Shown piece after piece: positions 29,079-37,570 of a DNA stretch of 64,000 bases. Position 1 is the first letter of the stretch. Every line of letters begins with the position of its first letter. The position numbers and the translations under genes are program-made. Location of the stretch: assembly GCF_030285785.1 (NCBI RefSeq), contig NZ_CP127249.1, positions 1 through 64,000 on the forward strand. Direction: 5' to 3'. Source of the stretch: Parasedimentitalea psychrophila (GTDB lineage: Bacteria; Pseudomonadota; Alphaproteobacteria; Rhodobacterales; Rhodobacteraceae). Below the pieces are notes generated by a model that did not search any database, was not told where the DNA came from, and saw only the letters and a list, made by a program, of their open reading frames with translations.

Positions 29079-30041
29079 CTATTTTTGACGTAATTCGTCC
29101 GTGTCTAAAGTTAAAAACCAATCATAAGTGCCCTTGATGCCGTCCTCTAGCGCAATGCTGGAGTGCCAGCCCATCTGGGCCAAGCGCGACACATCCATCA
29201 GTTTACGCATGGTGCCATCAGGTTTTGAGGCGTCTTGCGTGATCTTGCCAGTAAATCCGGTGATACCTGCAACCATCTCGGCCAGCTCTCGGATGCTGAT
29301 ATCACTGCCCGAACCGACGTTGATGTGGCTCAGCATGGATTCGGTATTGGCGGCATAGATTTCGGCGTCCAGACCCAGCACAAACAGGCTGGCTGCCGCC
29401 ATGTCATCCACATGCAGAAACTCCCGCCGGGGCTTGCCCGATCCCCAGATCACCACCTCGTCAGCACCAGACTGCGCCGCCAGGTGAAAGCGACGGATCA
29501 GCGCGGGAAGCACATGGCTGTTCTCGGGGTGAAAATTATCACCGGGCCCATAAAGATTGGTCGGCATCACCGAGCGATAATCCGTGCCATATTGCCGGTT
29601 ATAGCTCTCGCACAGCTTGATACCGGCGATCTTGGCAATGGCATAAGGTTCGTTGGTGGGTTCCAGGGGGCCAGTCAGCAGCGCCGCCTCAGCCATCGGC
29701 TGATCGGCCATTTTTGGATAGATACAGGATGATCCAAGTTGCAGCAGTTTCTGCACCCCAGCCAGATAGGCGGCGTGGATCACGTTGCACTCAATCATCA
29801 GGTTTTCATAAATGAATTGCGCCGGATAGCTGTTGTTGGCGACAATGCCACCCACCTTGGCGGCCGCCAGAATCACCTGATCGGGTTTCTCCTCGGCAAA
29901 GAACGCCTGCACTGCTGCCTGATCGGTCAGGTCCAGCTCAGCACTGGTGCGGGTGATCAACTGATGATCACCTTTCGCCTGCAACTGGCGCAGGATGGCA
30001 CCGCCGACCATGCCGCGATGGCCTGCCACATAGATCCGCAT
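29079..30041 (-). CDS. fcl: GDP-L-fucose synthase
   Basis: A 320-residue short-chain dehydrogenase that epimerises and reduces GDP-4-keto-6-deoxymannose to GDP-L-fucose. It has the Rossmann loop [12 protein letters not shown], the SSCIYP serine motif, and the catalytic YAIAKIAG (YxxxK). [20 protein letters not shown] is typical of WcaG/Fcl. Its ATG is four bases beyond the gmd stop, so the pair should act in sequence and be co-expressed. Confidence 0.95.
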   Translation of the reverse strand: MRIYVAGHRGMVGGAILRQLQAKGDHQLITRTSAELDLTDQAAVQAFFAEEKPDQVILAAAKVGGIVANNSYPAQFIYENLMIECNVIHAAYLAGVQKLLQLGSSCIYPKMADQPMAEAALLTGPLEPTNEPYAIAKIAGIKLCESYNRQYGTDYRSVMPTNLYGPGDNFHPENSHVLPALIRRFHLAAQSGADEVVIWGSGKPRREFLHVDDMAAASLFVLGLDAEIYAANTESMLSHINVGSGSDISIRELAEMVAGITGFTGKITQDASKPDGTMRKLMDVSRLAQMGWHSSIALEDGIKGTYDWFLTLDTDELRQK

Positions 30042-30045
30042 GTCC

Positions 30046-31167
30046 CTACCCCTCGACCGCGACCGGAAGGTCCATACCGTGCTGCTGCAACAGCGCGTGA
30101 CGGCGTGCAGCTTTCAGATCCTCGGCCGCCATTTCAGCGCACATCTCTTGCACGGTGATTTCAGGCACCCAGCCCAGTTTCTCCTTGGCCTTGGCCGGAT
30201 TGCCCAACAGGGTTTCCACCTCGGCGGGGCGGAAATACCGCGGGTCAATCCGCATCACCACATCGCCGACGCTCAAAGCCGGGGCATTATCACCGGCAAT
30301 TGCAGCAACCGTTGCGATCTCGTCTAAACCACTGCCCGAGAATTCCAGCGTGATTCCCAGCTCTTCGGCTGACCATTGCACAAACTGGCGCACCGAATAC
30401 TGCACCCCGGTGGCAATGACAAAATCCTCAGGCGCGTCTTGCTGCAGCATCATCCACTGCATCCGCACATAATCCTTGGCATGGCCCCAGTCGCGCAACG
30501 CATCAATATTGCCTAAGTACAGACAGTCCTCCAGCCCCTGCGCGATATTGGCCAGCCCACGGGTGATCTTGCGGGTGACAAATGTCTCACCGCGGCGCGG
30601 GCTCTCGTGGTTGAACAGGATGCCGTTGCAGGCATACATGCCGTAAGCCTCGCGGTAGTTCACGGTGATCCAATAGGCGTACATCTTGGCCACGCCGTAG
30701 GGGCTGCGCGGGTGGAACGGTGTGGTCTCCGTCTGCGGGGTTTCCCGCACCAAACCGTAGAGTTCCGAGGTCGAGGCCTGATAGAACCGGGTTTTTTTCT
30801 CCAGTCCCAGAAAGCGGATCGCCTCGAGCAGCCGCAGGGTGCCCATGGCATCCACATCGGCGGTGTATTCGGGAGCATCAAAACTGACCGCTACATGAGA
30901 CTGCGCCCCGAGGTTATAGACCTCGTCCGGCTGCACCTCCTGCAGGATCCGGGTCAGGTTGGAGCTGTCGCTGAGATCACCGTAATGCAGTTTAAAACGG
31001 GCATGATCGGTGTGGGGATCCTGATAAATGTGATCCACCCGCTGGGTGTTGAGCGAGCTGGCGCGGCGTTTGATGCCGTGCACTTCATAGCCTTTTTCCA
31101 ACAGAAGCTCCGCTAGGTAAGAGCCGTCCTGACCGGTCACCCCGGTGATAAGTGCTGTTTTGGTCAT
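30046..31167 (-). CDS. gmd: GDP-mannose 4,6-dehydratase
   Basis: A 373-residue NADP-dependent dehydratase giving GDP-4-keto-6-deoxymannose. Signatures are [28 protein letters not shown] with catalytic Ser/Thr-Glu, the [10 protein letters not shown] YxxxK motif, and [17 protein letters not shown]. Length and order are normal. It begins the gmd-fcl-manC set. A 97-base non-coding gap separates it from the nucleotide-sugar dehydrogenase gene upstream. Confidence 0.96.
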   Translation of the reverse strand: MTKTALITGVTGQDGSYLAELLLEKGYEVHGIKRRASSLNTQRVDHIYQDPHTDHARFKLHYGDLSDSSNLTRILQEVQPDEVYNLGAQSHVAVSFDAPEYTADVDAMGTLRLLEAIRFLGLEKKTRFYQASTSELYGLVRETPQTETTPFHPRSPYGVAKMYAYWITVNYREAYGMYACNGILFNHESPRRGETFVTRKITRGLANIAQGLEDCLYLGNIDALRDWGHAKDYVRMQWMMLQQDAPEDFVIATGVQYSVRQFVQWSAEELGITLEFSGSGLDEIATVAAIAGDNAPALSVGDVVMRIDPRYFRPAEVETLLGNPAKAKEKLGWVPEITVQEMCAEMAAEDLKAARRHALLQQHGMDLPVAVEG

Positions 31168-31264
31168 TCAGTTGCCAATCGTTAATCTGTCCCGCAGCCC
31201 GGGTAGGCATCAGGCATGCCACTGCCGCGGCGGCAGTTCAATAGCCGCCCCCAAAGAACAAGCT

Positions 31265-32542
31265 CTAAAGGCGCAGGTCGGATTGTTCCGCAGATAAAAC
31301 ATATTTCAAATCATACACCACCGCACCGGAACGGCCCAGAGCGCGAATCTCTGCCTCACCCATGGCGCGGAATTCGTCATGCGCCACCGCCAGAATAATG
31401 CCCTCATAGTCGCCCTGCTTCGGATTCTGAACCAGATCCAAGCCAAACACCGCCTGCGCATCGGCGGCGGCGACATTGGGGTCATGCACATCCACCGCGA
31501 CGCCAAACTCCTCAAGCCCCCGCACCACATCAATCACCCGGGTATTACGCAGGTCGGGGCAGTTTTCCTTGAACGTCAGCCCCAGCACCAGCACCCGCGC
31601 ATCCGCCATCTGAATACGACGCTTCAGCATCGCCTTGATCATCTGCTGAGCCACATACGCGCCCATACCATCGTTCAACCGCCGTCCGGCCAGCAGGATT
31701 TCGGGGTGATATCCCACCTGTTCCGCCTTGTGGGTCAGGTAATAGGGATCGACCCCAATGCAATGGCCCCCCACCAACCCGGGGCGGAACGGCAGGAAAT
31801 TCCACTTGCTGCCCGCCGCCCTCAACACCGCCTCGGTGTCGATCTCCAGCCTGTTGAAAATCTTTGCCAGCTCGTTGATCAGCGCGATGTTGATATCGCG
31901 CTGGCTGTTCTCGATCACCTTGGCGGCCTCGGCCACCCGGATGCTCTCGGCGCGGTAGGTGCCGGCGGTGACAATCTCATTATACAGCGCATCCACCCGA
32001 TCCGCGGTTTCCGGCGTCGAGCCCGAGGTCACCTTGACGATTGTGGTCAACCGATGGGATTTATCGCCGGGATTTATCCGCTCGGGGCTATAGCCCACAT
32101 GGAAATCCCGGTTGAATTTCAACCCGGACTGCGCCTCGAGGATCGGCACGCAATCCTCTTCGGTGGCGCCGGGGTAAACGGTGGATTCGTAGATAACGAT
32201 GTCCCCCGGCGCCAGCACCCTGCCCACCAGCTGCGACGCCTGTTCCAGCGGTCCCAGATCGGGGCGGCGGCTGGTGTCAATCGGGGTTGGCACGGTGACG
32301 ATATAGATGCGGCAATCGGCTATTTCCGTGACATCGCTGGTAAAGCGCAGTTGGCGGGCCTGTGCCAGTTCATCCGGGGCTATCTCGCGGGTCAGATCCT
32401 GACCGGCGTTGAGTTGATCAATGCGGGCCTGATTGATATCAAAGCCCACCACATGGCGCTGCTTGCCAAATTCCACAGCCAGCGGCAGCCCGACATAGCC
32501 CAGGCCAATCACACAGATCCGATCCTCCGCCGCATTGCTCAT
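31265..32542 (-). CDS. Nucleotide-sugar dehydrogenase (TviB/WbpA-type)
   Basis: A 425-residue UDP-sugar 6-dehydrogenase that oxidises a UDP-hexose or UDP-HexNAc to the uronic acid. It has the NAD loop [18 protein letters not shown], the stretch [19 protein letters not shown], and the catalytic Cys in [19 protein letters not shown], followed by [15 protein letters not shown]. The best general fit is the TviB/VipA UDP-N-acetyl-hexosamine dehydrogenase group, as the active-site segment differs from the UDP-glucose enzyme. It lies upstream of gmd in the same direction and probably feeds the same polysaccharide. Confidence 0.92.
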   Translation of the reverse strand: MSNAAEDRICVIGLGYVGLPLAVEFGKQRHVVGFDINQARIDQLNAGQDLTREIAPDELAQARQLRFTSDVTEIADCRIYIVTVPTPIDTSRRPDLGPLEQASQLVGRVLAPGDIVIYESTVYPGATEEDCVPILEAQSGLKFNRDFHVGYSPERINPGDKSHRLTTIVKVTSGSTPETADRVDALYNEIVTAGTYRAESIRVAEAAKVIENSQRDINIALINELAKIFNRLEIDTEAVLRAAGSKWNFLPFRPGLVGGHCIGVDPYYLTHKAEQVGYHPEILLAGRRLNDGMGAYVAQQMIKAMLKRRIQMADARVLVLGLTFKENCPDLRNTRVIDVVRGLEEFGVAVDVHDPNVAAADAQAVFGLDLVQNPKQGDYEGIILAVAHDEFRAMGEAEIRALGRSGAVVYDLKYVLSAEQSDLRL

Positions 32543-32613
32543 TTCTTGCTACCTCTTGATCATCGGATACGCCTGCCGTCTCTCCTATAAGTCAGCGTCA
32601 GCCACCGCAACCA

Positions 32614-33297
32614 TCAGGACACCACCACAATATCACTGACATCCGGGTCTACATCACGACAGGCCGCCAACAAGCGTGGGATCAGATGTGCCATCACATA
32701 GGTGGCATGGAACCGGCTCGGGGCGATCAGCGTCAACCGCCCGCCTGCTCTGCCCTGCCGGGTCAGGGCCTGAACCCATGCGGTATAGCCTGCCGGATCC
32801 TCCGCATGCATCAGCCCCTTGGTCAGGCTCCATTCACTGCCATCTGACAGATCCGGCGCTGGCGCCGGGCTGCTGACCGGCAGTGGCACCACATTGCTGG
32901 GTACTGCATCATCGCCGCTGAGGCGCTGTTCAAAGTCCGGCCCTACCGCGGCCCAGATATCCTGGGTGTCGCTGAGAATACGCTCAAGATTGATGCCGTA
33001 TTCACTGACCCGGCCGCGATAGCCCTGACGTTTGACCACCAGCCAGCCCAGAGCCCGCAGCTTGGCCATCTCGCGCTTTACGGTGCGTTCATCCACATGC
33101 CACATGCGGGCCATCTCGCGCTGACCCACCGCCAGCTCATCCCGGCTCCAGTTGTAGCGGGCGGTGATCAGGGTCATGAGTCGCAGCACCAACCGTTGCT
33201 TGCCCTTGTCGGAGGCCAGCGCATGCGTTCCCAGCGCTGTGAGGATATCATATTTGATAACCGAAGCATTGCGCCCGGCGGGTTTACTAGCAAGCAT
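32614..33297 (-). CDS. DnaA-like plasmid replication initiator
   Basis: A 227-residue protein of the DnaA-like replicase type described for Rhodobacterales plasmids. The N-terminal part has a winged-helix region (LAVGQREMARMWHVDERTVK, KLRALGWLVVKRQGYRG). The C-terminal ~65 residues resemble domain I of DnaA: SLTKGLMHAEDPAGYTAWVQ, LTLIAPSRFHATYVMAHLIP. There is no AAA+ ATPase domain. ATG 33297 has GAGGG six bases upstream; the open frame continues to 33360. It is divergent from parA across an iteron-like region, the usual module layout. It defines the window as part of a non-chromosomal replicon, or of an integrated one. Confidence 0.82.
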   Translation of the reverse strand: MLASKPAGRNASVIKYDILTALGTHALASDKGKQRLVLRLMTLITARYNWSRDELAVGQREMARMWHVDERTVKREMAKLRALGWLVVKRQGYRGRVSEYGINLERILSDTQDIWAAVGPDFEQRLSGDDAVPSNVVPLPVSSPAPAPDLSDGSEWSLTKGLMHAEDPAGYTAWVQALTRQGRAGGRLTLIAPSRFHATYVMAHLIPRLLAACRDVDPDVSDIVVVS

Positions 33298-33544
33298 CTC
33301 TGCCCTCGTGTTAACATCCTGCGCAGCCGCAGGTCTGTACCTCAGATGTCCCGGCATCACCGGCCAGGATCATGGTAGACTGATTTGCCACTGGCTGGCT
33401 CTTGGCTGTGTCTCCAACCGGGCCAACTCAGCGCTATTCGTCACCGTTGCCTGATTTGCGTCCTTTTGCTTGATTCTGTCAAGCCCTCTGTGATTTGTAC
33501 GCTGACCCTAATCCCTATTTCAAAATATTTATTGGTATTAATGG

Positions 33545-33632
33545 TATTGGGGGACATGCTGTCTGTCCCCTATTGGCGCAAAAATGTCCCCCAATATGCG
33601 GTGTGGGGGTAAATCATGTCCCCCTAAATATG
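33545..33632. repeat. Iteron-like GTCCCC repeats
   Basis: ATGTCCCCCAATA occurs at 33584-33596 and, inverted, at 33545-33557. Related copies are TGTCCCCTATTGG from about 33564 and ATGTCCCCCTAAATATG at 33616-33632. Four related units within 90 bases beside an AT-rich stretch and the initiator gene suggest initiator binding sites. Confidence 0.6.
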
Positions 33633-33715
33633 CCCTTTATATCAAGTGTTTCGAATCGCTTACGGCAGATCGCTGCGAATCGCTCGGGCCCCTTTGAATC
33701 CGCTATACAGGGCTG

Positions 33716-33731
33716 CGTCCCCGCGGGGACG
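33716..33731. promoter_or_regulatory. Candidate parS palindrome, copy 1
   Basis: CGTCCCCGCGGGGACG is a perfect 16-bp palindrome with the 14-bp core GTCCCCGCGGGGAC, 120 bases before parA. The same core recurs twice within parB, which supports a centromere role for the ParB protein. Confidence 0.7.
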
Positions 33732-33769
33732 GAACACCTCATTAGACGATAATAGCTTTTGCGTTTTTT

Positions 33770-33807
33770 GCAAATCCGCCGTAAATACCCAGTAAGGCGG
33801 AATTTGC
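33770..33807. repeat. Hairpin upstream of parA
   Basis: GCAAATCCGCC at 33770-33780 pairs with GGCGGAATTTGC at 33796-33807 with one bulged base and a 15-base loop. It is 43 bases before the parA start and could affect parAB expression. There is no T tract, so a terminator is unlikely. Confidence 0.45.
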
Positions 33808-33850
33808 GTCCACATAAAACGCAAACGTCGAGCAGAGATGAGGATCGTAA

Positions 33851-35155
33851 ATGTTTACCCACCAAGACCTGTCACAAATGCAGGCCAAATCGCTCAAGAT
33901 GCAAAGCTGGATCAGGCAGCAGACTTTCTCGCCCGAGATGGAGAAAAAGCTGCGTCGCTTTTCCAGCTGGGAGGTGGCCGAGCTGATATTCAAGGTCAAC
34001 CAATCCACCCTGCGCGGTCGCCTAGCTGCCGACCCCAGCCTGCCTCAGGGCCAGGTCGAGGCCGACGGGCGGCAGCGCTGGTATTCGCTGGAAGAGATCA
34101 ACGAGCTGCGGCGCCGCATCAAGGTGAACCGCAAGTCGCTGATGCCGGACCGTCCGGCGGGCAAGCGGGCGCTGCGGGTGGCGATCTCCAACTTCAAGGG
34201 CGGCGCCGGCAAATCCACCGTGGCGCTGCACTTTGCCCATGCCGCGGCGCTGGACGGCTACCGGGTGCTCTGCGTTGATTTTGATCCGCAGGCCACATTG
34301 TCCCATTCGATGGGGCTGAACGACGTGACCGAGGATTATACCGTCTGGGGCATCATGGCCCGTGATCTGGTCCGCGAGACCGAGCGGATGAACGCCACCT
34401 CTCAGGGTGCCGAATCCGGCGCCGCCCTGCCCCACCGTCGCCTACCCGAGGCGATCACCGACATGGGGTTGCAGGATCTGCGGGTCAGCGATTTCATCAA
34501 ATCCACCAGCTGGCCCACCATCGACCTGGTGCCCAGCTGTGCCAATGCCGCCTTTGTTGAATTCGCCAGTGCGCAGTATCGCCACCTCAATCCTGAATGG
34601 TCATTCTTTGCGGCGGTGTCGCGCTATCTGGATCAGATCCCGGCCGAGGATTACGACCTGATGATTTTCGATTGCCCGCCGGCCATTGGCTATCAGTCAA
34701 TGAATGCGGTGTTTGCTGCCGACATGCTCTATATCCCCTCCGGCCCCGGCTATTGGGAATATGATTCCACCACCTCCTTTATCGGCCAGCTGTCCGAAGC
34801 CCTGGAGGATCTGTCGGCGTTCAACGGCATTGTCCCCACCGGGACAGCCACCCTGCCCAAGGTGTTTCAGGATGTGCGGTTCCTGCTGACGCGTTATGAA
34901 TCGGGCAATGATCTGCACCGGGCCATGCGCGATGCTTTTGGCAATGTGTTCGGCGAACGACTGGCCGAACACCCGATTGAAATGACCCGTGCGGTGGAGC
35001 AATCCGGCCGCTTCCTCAGCTCGATATACGAGATAGACTATCGCGATATGACCCGCGAGACTTGGCGCCGGGCGCGGGCCTCCTTTGATCAGGCCTACAG
35101 TGAATTCAAGACCAATGCCCTGTTGGCCTGGGATGGGTTGGAGGATGAGACATGA
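33851..35155 (+). CDS. parA: Plasmid partitioning ATPase ParA (RepA-like)
   Basis: A 434-residue ParA of the long type with an N-terminal DNA-binding region (FSSWEVAELIFKVNQSTLRG), as in repABC RepA and P1 ParA, allowing autoregulation. The deviant Walker A FKGGAGKST lies at about residues 115-123, with CVDFDPQATLSHSMG and later YDLMIFDCPPAIGYQSMN completing the nucleotide site. AGGA before ATG 33851 fits. Its stop overlaps the parB start (ATGA). It drives segregation of the replicon together with ParB and the palindromes. Confidence 0.94.
   Translation: MFTHQDLSQMQAKSLKMQSWIRQQTFSPEMEKKLRRFSSWEVAELIFKVNQSTLRGRLAADPSLPQGQVEADGRQRWYSLEEINELRRRIKVNRKSLMPDRPAGKRALRVAISNFKGGAGKSTVALHFAHAAALDGYRVLCVDFDPQATLSHSMGLNDVTEDYTVWGIMARDLVRETERMNATSQGAESGAALPHRRLPEAITDMGLQDLRVSDFIKSTSWPTIDLVPSCANAAFVEFASAQYRHLNPEWSFFAAVSRYLDQIPAEDYDLMIFDCPPAIGYQSMNAVFAADMLYIPSGPGYWEYDSTTSFIGQLSEALEDLSAFNGIVPTGTATLPKVFQDVRFLLTRYESGNDLHRAMRDAFGNVFGERLAEHPIEMTRAVEQSGRFLSSIYEIDYRDMTRETWRRARASFDQAYSEFKTNALLAWDGLEDET
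34831..34846. promoter_or_regulatory. Degenerate parS-like palindrome inside parA
   Basis: TGTCCCCACCGGGACA keeps both outer arms TGTCCC/GGGACA but has a changed centre. It encodes a VPTGT peptide that parallels the VPAGT encoded by the perfect copies. It could be a weak ParB site or chance. Confidence 0.3.
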
Positions 35156-36270
35156 GCAAGCGTCGCGTCTTTGACATCAACTTCCCCAGTGCCCCACCCG
35201 AAGCCGCAGCCCCCCCTGTCCCCGCGGGGACAGAGCCGTCACCCGTCGCCGAACCCCGGCGCGGTCCTATGGCCACCGCGATCTCGGAAAATGCCGACGC
35301 GCTGCGGGTGCGGGCGGATGCAGAACAGAAAATCCGCGCTGAAAACGACCGGTTGGCGCATGAGTTTGTGCGGCTGAAAAAGCTGGGACTGATGGTGGAT
35401 CGGATTCCGCTGGACCAGATTGAAACCACAAAACTGACTCGCGACCGCAGTTTGACCCGGGATGTGGATCTGGACGAGCTGATCACTTCGATCCGCAGTC
35501 TTGGCCTGTCCAACCCCATTAGGGTTGAACAGGATGGCGATGGCTATCAGCTGGTTCAGGGCTTTCGTCGTCTGGCGGCTTACCGGGCGCTGTACGCCGA
35601 AACCGGCGACGCGCTATATGCGACAATCCCCGCTGGGCTGGTGGCGCAAGGGGAAACCCTGCAGGGCCTGTACCGCCGCATGGTGGATGAAAATCTGGTG
35701 CGCCGGGATATCTCCTTTGCGGAAATGGCCCAACTTGCGCTGTCTTATATGCAGGACGACGCCACCGAGGCCACCACGTTGGAGCAGGCTATCAGCACGC
35801 TGTATGTCTCGACCGGTCGTCAGAAGCGCAGCTACGTGCGCCATTTTGCCGAATTGCTGGAATGGCTCGGAGAGGATCTGCGGTTCGCTGAAATGATCCC
35901 GCGCGCGCTGGGTCTGGATCTGAAGAAACGTCTAGGCGATGACGGCGATCAGCAGGCGGCGCTTCGGCGGAAACTGCAAGAGGAGCAGCCGCAAACGGCG
36001 GAGCAGGAATTGGCCATTCTGCGTGCTGGCTTGGATCGGTCGGTGCCCCGTGCGGCCAGATCTCCGGCCAGATCTGCAGCCCGTGTGGACAGCGCCAAAA
36101 CCACCCTGCGCTGCACTGTCCCCGCGGGGACAGTCCGCTGTCTGGCGCGCAACGGACGCATTGAGATGGCCATGGAGAAAGACTTCTCGACCATTGACCA
36201 GCGCCGTCTTGAGGGGGCAATTGCAGCCTTTTTTGAGGCCCTCGATAATGCGCCAGAGGATGACTCCTAG
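35152..36270 (+). CDS. parB: Plasmid partitioning protein ParB (RepB-like)
   Basis: A 372-residue centromere-binding protein. It has the ParB/Srx N-terminal domain (LDELITSIRSLGLSNPIRVE, YQLVQGFRRLAAYRALY with the GxRR-type motif) followed by the helix-turn-helix region (RRDISFAEMAQLALSYMQDD, TLYVSTGRQKRSYVRHFAEL). The low-complexity N-terminus and a segment near the C-terminus both contain VPAGT, encoded by perfect copies of the putative parS palindrome. The start overlaps the parA stop by four bases. A strong hairpin follows 26 bases after the stop. Confidence 0.92.
   Translation: MSKRRVFDINFPSAPPEAAAPPVPAGTEPSPVAEPRRGPMATAISENADALRVRADAEQKIRAENDRLAHEFVRLKKLGLMVDRIPLDQIETTKLTRDRSLTRDVDLDELITSIRSLGLSNPIRVEQDGDGYQLVQGFRRLAAYRALYAETGDALYATIPAGLVAQGETLQGLYRRMVDENLVRRDISFAEMAQLALSYMQDDATEATTLEQAISTLYVSTGRQKRSYVRHFAELLEWLGEDLRFAEMIPRALGLDLKKRLGDDGDQQAALRRKLQEEQPQTAEQELAILRAGLDRSVPRAARSPARSAARVDSAKTTLRCTVPAGTVRCLARNGRIEMAMEKDFSTIDQRRLEGAIAAFFEALDNAPEDDS
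35216..35233. promoter_or_regulatory. Candidate parS palindrome, copy 2, inside parB
   Basis: CTGTCCCCGCGGGGACAG is a perfect 18-bp palindrome within codons near residue 23 of ParB. The core equals that of copies 1 and 3. Confidence 0.7.
36115..36134. promoter_or_regulatory. Candidate parS palindrome, copy 3, inside parB
   Basis: ACTGTCCCCGCGGGGACAGT is a perfect 20-bp palindrome near ParB residue 323, the longest of the three copies. Confidence 0.7.
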
Positions 36271-36296
36271 GCCATTCTATCGGTGATATCGCACAT

Positions 36297-36320
36297 CGGG
36301 TAACCCATGCGGGTTACCCG
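36297..36320. terminator. Hairpin between convergent parB and the OmpA-like gene
   Basis: CGGGTAACCC at 36297-36306 and GGGTTACCCG at 36311-36320 form a perfect 10-bp stem with a four-base loop. No T tract follows on either strand, so its efficiency as a terminator is uncertain. Confidence 0.5.
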
Positions 36321-36348
36321 ACTGGTTGTCGCCACTAGGGCAGGCGGC

Positions 36349-37386
36349 TTAGTTCACTACTGAGAATTCGATACGGCGGTTCTTGGCCCGGTTCTGCGCG
36401 GTGTTATTGGGCACCAGGGGCTTTGTTTCGCCATATCCGGCTACATTCATGCGGGCCTGGGCAATTCCTTTGGCCTGCAGGTAATCCGAGACCGCGGTGG
36501 CGCGTTGCTGGCTCAATCCCAGATTCCACGATGCCTTGCCCTGACTATCGGTATGGCCGCCAATTTCGATGACCAGATCCGGGCAACGGCTGACGACGTC
36601 ATAGAGCGTGTCCAACAGGGCTGTTGAGCTGGGCTCGAGCCGGGCCGCAGACGGGGCAAAATTGATGCTGCCCGTGCGGGACAGGATTTCAAAGCGACCA
36701 ATACAGGCGGTGCGGTCAAAATTGCCTTCGGTCTCCATTGCCGCTGAGGCGGTCACAACAGGCGTTGCCGGCGGCGGCGCAGATCCGGGGGCGGTGCGGT
36801 CAAAGGTCAGGTTCAGGCTGACAATGGCCAGCGGCGTGATCGTCACCCCCGCCGCCTCTTCCAGTTTTGCCCGTCCGGGTTCTAGCCCGAAATCCTTCAT
36901 CAGAATGGGGATCGGCTTGACGGTGGCGACGTTGATCCGGTCATTCGACAGCAGAGAGACGATGACAGGTGCCGTCAATTCAGCCTTAACCCCATGTAAT
37001 GACAGCGAAAATGGCAGTGTTACTTCTTTTCGGCGCAGGTCTGACAGATCGCCCAGGATTGCGGCGTCCAAATGCGTGGTGATGATAGCTTGCGGGTGCA
37101 AAAATGTTTCGAAAAACAAAAAACGCATCCGCACGTTGCGCAGATCGACTTTGGTATCAACCGAATCCAGCGCGATGGTCAGCACCGCGGTGCCGTCTTC
37201 GCTGATCTGGCCATTGACAGTGGCAAAGCTGTTTGTCTCGGCAATATGGCCCTTTTTGATCGACATATAGGTGATGTTCGACGCCGCCTGATCCAATTGC
37301 CAGCCGTTTTCAAAAGGGCTCTGTGCCAGCAGAAACCCTGGCCAAAAGATGAGCAACAACGCAGAGAGAGATGGAAATAGCCGCAT
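36349..37386 (-). CDS. YceI-like and OmpA peptidoglycan-binding protein
   Basis: A 345-residue exported protein. After a signal peptide (MRLFPSLSALLLIFWPGFLL) comes a YceI-like domain at about residues 25-200: WQLDQAASNITYMSIKKGHI, MRFLFFETFLHPQAIIT. The C-terminal ~110 residues are an OmpA domain (FAPSAARLEPSSTALLDTLY, IEIGGHTDSQGKASWNLGLS, VAGYGETKPLVPNNT) that binds peptidoglycan. ATG 37386 has AGAGG upstream; the open frame to 37446 lacks a signal peptide at its start. It is divergent from the caspase-like gene, 184 bases away, which suggests an envelope-anchored partner of that module. Confidence 0.86.
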   Translation of the reverse strand: MRLFPSLSALLLIFWPGFLLAQSPFENGWQLDQAASNITYMSIKKGHIAETNSFATVNGQISEDGTAVLTIALDSVDTKVDLRNVRMRFLFFETFLHPQAIITTHLDAAILGDLSDLRRKEVTLPFSLSLHGVKAELTAPVIVSLLSNDRINVATVKPIPILMKDFGLEPGRAKLEEAAGVTITPLAIVSLNLTFDRTAPGSAPPPATPVVTASAAMETEGNFDRTACIGRFEILSRTGSINFAPSAARLEPSSTALLDTLYDVVSRCPDLVIEIGGHTDSQGKASWNLGLSQQRATAVSDYLQAKGIAQARMNVAGYGETKPLVPNNTAQNRAKNRRIEFSVVN

Positions 37387-37570
37387 GAAGAGACCTCTTT
37401 CTAAAAATTTTAAATCCAACCTCGACGAAAAAAAGTCAAAGCACAAACTTAACGGGATATATGTATACTAACAGGAAACTTGCGCCCCAAGGCAAGGAGC
37501 GCGATAGTTTGCCAAATAATTTCCGGCAGCTTTTTGTGCTGCCATCGTCAATTTGCTTGGAGATTTGTCT

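Larger units (their letters stand above)
33298..33850. other. Probable replication origin region
   Basis: These 553 bases without a gene separate the initiator from parA. They contain an AT-rich segment (about 33505-33548), iteron-like GTCCCC repeats, a repeated CGAATCGCT (33652-33660 and 33676-33684 approximately), a perfect GTCCCCGCGGGGAC palindrome and a hairpin near parA. Small open frames here are not convincing genes. Confidence 0.6.

Noticed and set aside
33485-33760. Small genes in the origin region
   Set aside because: The short open frames there lack ribosome binding sites and overlap the repeats and palindrome.
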